Assembly (NCBI GenBank): GCA_020736575.1
Contig: JAGPYM010000005.1
Location: 2,046,001-2,110,000, forward strand
Origin: Thelonectria olida
Taxonomy: Eukaryota; Ascomycota; Sordariomycetes; Hypocreales; Nectriaceae
Length of the DNA stretch: 64,000 nt
Reading direction: 5' to 3'
Of this stretch, positions 60,393-64,000 are shown piece after piece (position 1 is the first letter of the stretch; each line of letters opens with the position of its first letter). The position numbers and the translations under genes are program-made. The notes under the pieces were generated by a model. That model was not told the DNA's origin. It worked only from the letters and a program-made list of their open reading frames with translations, and searched no databases.

Positions 60393-60959
60393 TTCTCTTC
60401 TCTTCTTTCTCACGGTCCGTAGGTGTTTATGTCAGGCTTGCAGAAGAGGGGGAATCGTGAAGGAGGAGGGAACAATGCCGGGGGAATGGGCGAGGCTGGC
60501 GTAAATACGCCGAGGAAAGAAAATGCGAGACAATGGATTCTTTTTGGCCCCCTGCATAGCCAAGAATTGACTAGTATATGTACGTTGTCAGCACTGCCTT
60601 GCGTAACAACAGCCACATACCTCCCTTCAGCAGTGAGTGCCGGCGTGGTAGACTCCTATAGGATGAGGCTGATGAGGCAGATTTCCCTTTGCCGCGGGTC
60701 TAACCAAAAGGGAATACTCGGTGGAGATATTTGATGCAGGAAAGAATTGAAGAAGAAAAAATGAAGGAATCTGCGTAGTCTATTCGTAAAAGCTGTGAGT
60801 GTGTGATGATGTTGACGAGGAGCTTGAGCTCGCCGCCACTAGAGAGGCAGGCAGCTACCAACTTCCTCAATTGATGGAAGAGGAACATTCAAGTCACAGG
60901 TGAAAAGAGCTAGAGAAATGAACTCGACAAACGATAGAATTAAAAAATATCGTCTAAAC

Positions 60960-63900
60960 TTATTTTGCTCCGATGAATTGGTAGCGTAGACAACCCGCGT
61001 CGATGTATCCTCCGACACCGCCGTTCGTGCCTTGAAAGGGTTAGCCACGATCTCATCAAGAATTAAACACAACTTACAGTCTGAATAGGCCTTGACCAAT
61101 ATGTCCTTGCAGGCCATTCCGTCGCTTCCAAGCGGCTCGGCAACGTCCTGGCGGTCCACACTTGTCACACACCCGTCAATCCAAGAGACGGAGTAGTAGT
61201 AGGTGATCTCGTGCTGGTCCAGTCGGACTCTTTCGAGGGGCTCATCTCCAGGGCCCATGTCGGTGACGCCGTTGTCCATGGTGTCGATCTCGCAGAAGAG
61301 ATCAGCGTAGCTGTTCTGCGCGCTGGGGCTGACGTCGGCGTGGCCGGGGAAGTCGGCTTCGTTTTCACACACGACCGGCTTCAACTCGAGGGGCGTCTGA
61401 GGGGGCGACGTAGTTTCCACCGGCGGTGGCTCGGTCGTCGTCGCAGGAATCTCGGTCGTCTCGATGACTTGCGTGTTCACCCACGAGGCGCATGTTGGCC
61501 TCTCGGCGCAGGCACTCTGACCGCCGGAGCCGATCACGCACTGCGTTACCGTTGCGGTCGAAGCACAGGAGCTTCCATCGGGCGTCGAAATGGTTGTTCC
61601 AACATCCGTGAGCGTCGGCAAGTTGGTGAGAACGACCGAGGTCAACGGTGCAGATGTGGTGGTAGGGCTGGCGGCGCTCTCATCAAAGACAGCCGTGAAC
61701 TTGTAGGTGCCACATCCGACATCGAGATTACCTTGGTTGTAAGTCTTGTCCTCAATGCACTGCGCTTCAAGTGTGTCCATGGAGTCGCTGCACGACTGAT
61801 CGCAATCGCCTTGGGCACCGCTCCAGTCAAACTCAAAGGTCCAGCCAAGGCAATCGTCATCTCTCGCCAGAAGCCTCCTCCTCTGCATGTCGAGTCGGGA
61901 GCGCTTCTCACTAGAGCCAGTGTCGATGTCATTGCTCGTGAGATTCTTGGTGAGCTGTTTGCTCTGGTCCTGGTCGACTTCTTGGCAGAAGGTGGGATAG
62001 ATGGACGTGAAGCACGAGGCAGGGACGCCTTGTAGATCGCCGCTGCATTCAGCCTCGGGTCCCATGTTTTGCTCATCTTCAAGAGAAATGTCGTTATCGT
62101 CAAACACGCCCTCGAAGTAATCCTCAGTATCCTCGTCAATGTCCTCTGCATCTCCGAAGTAGCCATCATCCGGCACTTCATCACCCCAGATGACTGGGAC
62201 CTCCGAAGCCACGGTAGTGGTGGTTGTGCTTTGATCTCCCGAAACGCAGCCTGTGACAGGCGGGCATGTTCCATAGACGGTGCTGTATCACGCATTGTCA
62301 GCAATGGTGGTCTTGATATACCTTATCTAGCCATGATATTTCAAGAGTTTAGCTTACCTTGAATAACCAGTTCCCTCTGAGATGTACGAGATAGTCTTGG
62401 TGCACTCCGGTGGGGAAGTCGTAGTGCATTCAGCCTCGGTAGTCGTGGAGTCATTCTCCTTGGTTGTAGTGTTGTCGTTGTCCGGGTCATCATCAGGATT
62501 AGGATCAGGATTCGTTGAGGGGGCCGGGGGCACGATTGTAGGCGGAGCTCCGATGATCGTCCACTTCCAACCTCCTGGGAAGATGATGACAAGTCCACCG
62601 TTGTCATCAGTGGTAGTCGTAGTCCCCGTATTCGTAGTAAAGTCGGGATCTTGAGTGGGGACATAGGTTGCAATGCCACCATCGGTGCCGGTTACGATTG
62701 TGCCGCCTGGATCCGTGGTTGACGGGCCGGTTGTCGTTGGCGGCGGTGCATCTGTCTGCCCTTGAGTTGCCGTTGTCGTGTCTTCCGGGTTCCCGGTGGG
62801 CGAGTCATCTCCCGGATCCGTAGTCGTGGTGGCTCCTGGCTGGTCAGTTGTGGTGGTTTGAGGCTGTGGGTTCTCGGTGGTTTCTGATGTCTGTTCCCCT
62901 TGCTCGGAGGTTGTTGTCTCTGCATCGGTAGAACCACCGTCTGTCCCAGTCGGGCCCGTAGAGACGCCAGTGTCCGTCTGGCCCGTCGTTGGGGTGCCAG
63001 TCTGGTCAGGTCCTGTTTCTGTCCCAGTCTGACCAGTGGGTTCGGAGGGAGTTTCAGTTTGGTCTGTAGGGCCAGTTTGACCAGCCGTACCTGTAGCAGT
63101 CTCGGTCTGGCCAGTACCTGTTCCAGTCTGGCCAGCAGTATCCGTGACTGCGCCGCTCTGATCGGTGGTGCCTCCAATCTGTGTCTCGCCCGTTGGACCG
63201 GCAGTGCCTGTCTGATCTGTGCCTGTTCCAGTCTGGCCAGCAGTATCTGTGACAGTGCCGCTCTGGCCAGTGGTGTCTCCAGTTGGGCCCGTCTCGGTTC
63301 CAGTCTGGCCAGTAGGCTCCGAGGGAGTTCCGGTCTGAGTAGTGGTGCCACCGATTGGCGTTTGGTCGGTAGGACCGGTTTGATCTGCAGTCCCTGTAGC
63401 AGTGCCGCTCTGGTCAGTGGTGCCTCCGGTCTGTGTCTCGCCTGTTGAACCAGTAGGTTCCGTGGGAGCTCCAGTTTGATCAATAGGACCAGTCTGACCA
63501 GCCGTGCCTGTTGCGGTGCCGGTCTGGTCAGTCGTGCCTCCAGTCTGCGTTTGATCGGTAGGACCGGTTTGACCAGCAGTACCTGTCGCGGTCCCGCTCT
63601 GGTCAGTAGTGACTCCAGTCCCCGTCTCGCCGCTTGGGTTCGTTTCTGTTCCAGTTTGGCCATCAGTTCCGGTGAAGGTTCCAGTTTGATCTGTGGAAAC
63701 TCCAGTCTCTGTCGAATCCGAAGAACCTGTCGATGTCCCAGTCTGACCAGTGCCATCGGTTGGTGTCTCGATCTCGGTGCCAGAGCCCCCAGTCTGCGTC
63801 TGGCCAGTGGATGTACCGGTTTGACCAGGGACATCTCCAGTTCCTGTCTGCACACCAGTGTTGGTGGCATCTCCAGTTTGACCAGGGACACCTCCAGTTT

Positions 63901-64000
63901 CTGTCTGCACACCAGTGTTGGTGGCATCTCCAGTTTGACCAGAAGACACTCCTCCACTTGTCTGCCCAGGAGAGCCAGGCGTCTCGCCAGCTTGGCCAGT
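60960..64000 (-). CDS. Large repeat-rich secreted protein, 5' end beyond right edge
   Basis: The frame enters at the right edge and runs to about 62354, crosses an intron (donor GTAAGC near 62357, acceptor near 62284), continues to 61078, crosses a second intron (61077-61031) and ends at TAA 60962-60960. More than 900 residues are visible. The first 420 or so are Gly/Gln/Thr repeats; next come TWKWTII-like and Pro/Asp-rich linkers, then a Cys-rich C-terminal half with LARDDDCLGWTF, CDQSCSDSMDTLEAQC, NEADFPGHADVSPSAQ and a terminal CTNGGVGGYIDAGC. That tail resembles C-terminal parts of large fungal GH18 chitinase-like surface proteins, so a catalytic domain may lie outside the window. Otherwise it would be an adhesin-like wall protein. 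Confidence 0.75.
62940..63990 (-). repeat. Coding minisatellite: Thr/Gly/Gln repeats
   Basis: Degenerate units of the type GTATGTAGQTGPTDQT and QTGTETGPTG recur along the stretch. At the 5' side, two units of 19 residues (57 bases) differ little: GQTGDATNTGVQTETGGVP and GQTGDATNTGVQTGTGDVP, at about 63830-63945. Codon usage keeps the CAG/ACT/GGC pattern, which produces a long antisense frame. Copy number is likely variable between strains. Confidence 0.8.

Noticed and set aside
60413..60419. CGGTCCG just before the broken membrane-protein gene
   Set aside because: Single copy near the start of a decayed gene unrelated to the pathway; treated as background.
61211..62035. 274-codon plus-strand frame
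   Set aside because: Antisense to the Cys-rich part of the right-edge secreted protein, whose frame is supported by two good introns; the plus frame is Arg/Gly-rich without motifs.
62692..63957. 421-codon minus-strand frame rich in Arg/Leu/Pro
   Set aside because: Alternative frame of the same repeats. The Thr/Gly/Gln frame joins across an intron to the C-terminal half, this one does not.

Overview
The window is nuclear DNA of a filamentous ascomycete (Pezizomycotina; a Sordariomycete, perhaps Hypocreales, is my inference). Genes carry several short GT-AG introns of about 50-100 bases with CTAAC/CTGAC branch sites. Zn(II)2Cys6 regulators, a PTH11/rhodopsin-like membrane protein, a secreted subtilase and Ser/Thr-rich wall proteins are typical of this group. 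I spliced the gene models by hand from reading frame, splice signals and family motifs. I saw no rRNA, tRNA, CRISPR array or intact transposon.

Layout. 1-3528: a divergent glycerol-use pair, aquaglyceroporin (cut by the left edge) and glycerol kinase. 4476-7929: a Zn2Cys6 regulator and a small Ala/Ser-rich, probably GPI-anchored wall protein. 8964-11243: a decayed F-box gene. 11381-23571: aldehyde dehydrogenase, a rhodopsin-like membrane protein, a serine beta-lactamase-fold hydrolase, a proteinase K-like protease and a secreted protein of unknown function. 23708-30440: a Zn2Cys6 regulator, a flavin amine oxidase and an amine/amino-acid permease. 31160-53448: the most interesting part, described below. 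53910-57305: an MFS exporter and a glutathione transferase-like protein. 57576-60392: a broken gene joining a Cys-rich single-pass ectodomain to a multi-pass DUF3176-like protein. 60960-64000: a large repeat-rich secreted protein running off the right edge.

The core system (31160-53448) is a CTF1-like regulator, both subunits of a 3-methylcrotonyl-CoA carboxylase-type enzyme, an acyl-CoA synthetase, a fusion of HMG-CoA lyase with an enoyl-CoA hydratase, and an isovaleryl-CoA-dehydrogenase-like enzyme. Together they can take a 3-methyl-branched acid (isovalerate, or an isoprenoid acid) to acetyl-CoA and acetoacetate. Unlike the usual mitochondrial leucine pathway, none of these proteins has an evident mitochondrial presequence, and several end in peroxisomal (PTS1) tripeptides: SKL on the lyase-hydratase, ARL on the synthetase and on the dehydrogenase, and PTS1-like ARM on the carboxylase beta subunit. 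The nearby amine oxidase also ends in ARL.

A 7-base palindrome, CGG(A/T)CCG, occurs 13 times by my manual scan. Eleven copies lie in intergenic DNA upstream of exactly these genes: the amine oxidase/permease divergent promoter, the CTF1-like regulator, both carboxylase subunits, the synthetase, the lyase-hydratase and the dehydrogenase. I read this as a candidate regulon for a peroxisomal branched-acid, possibly amine-fed, degradation pathway.
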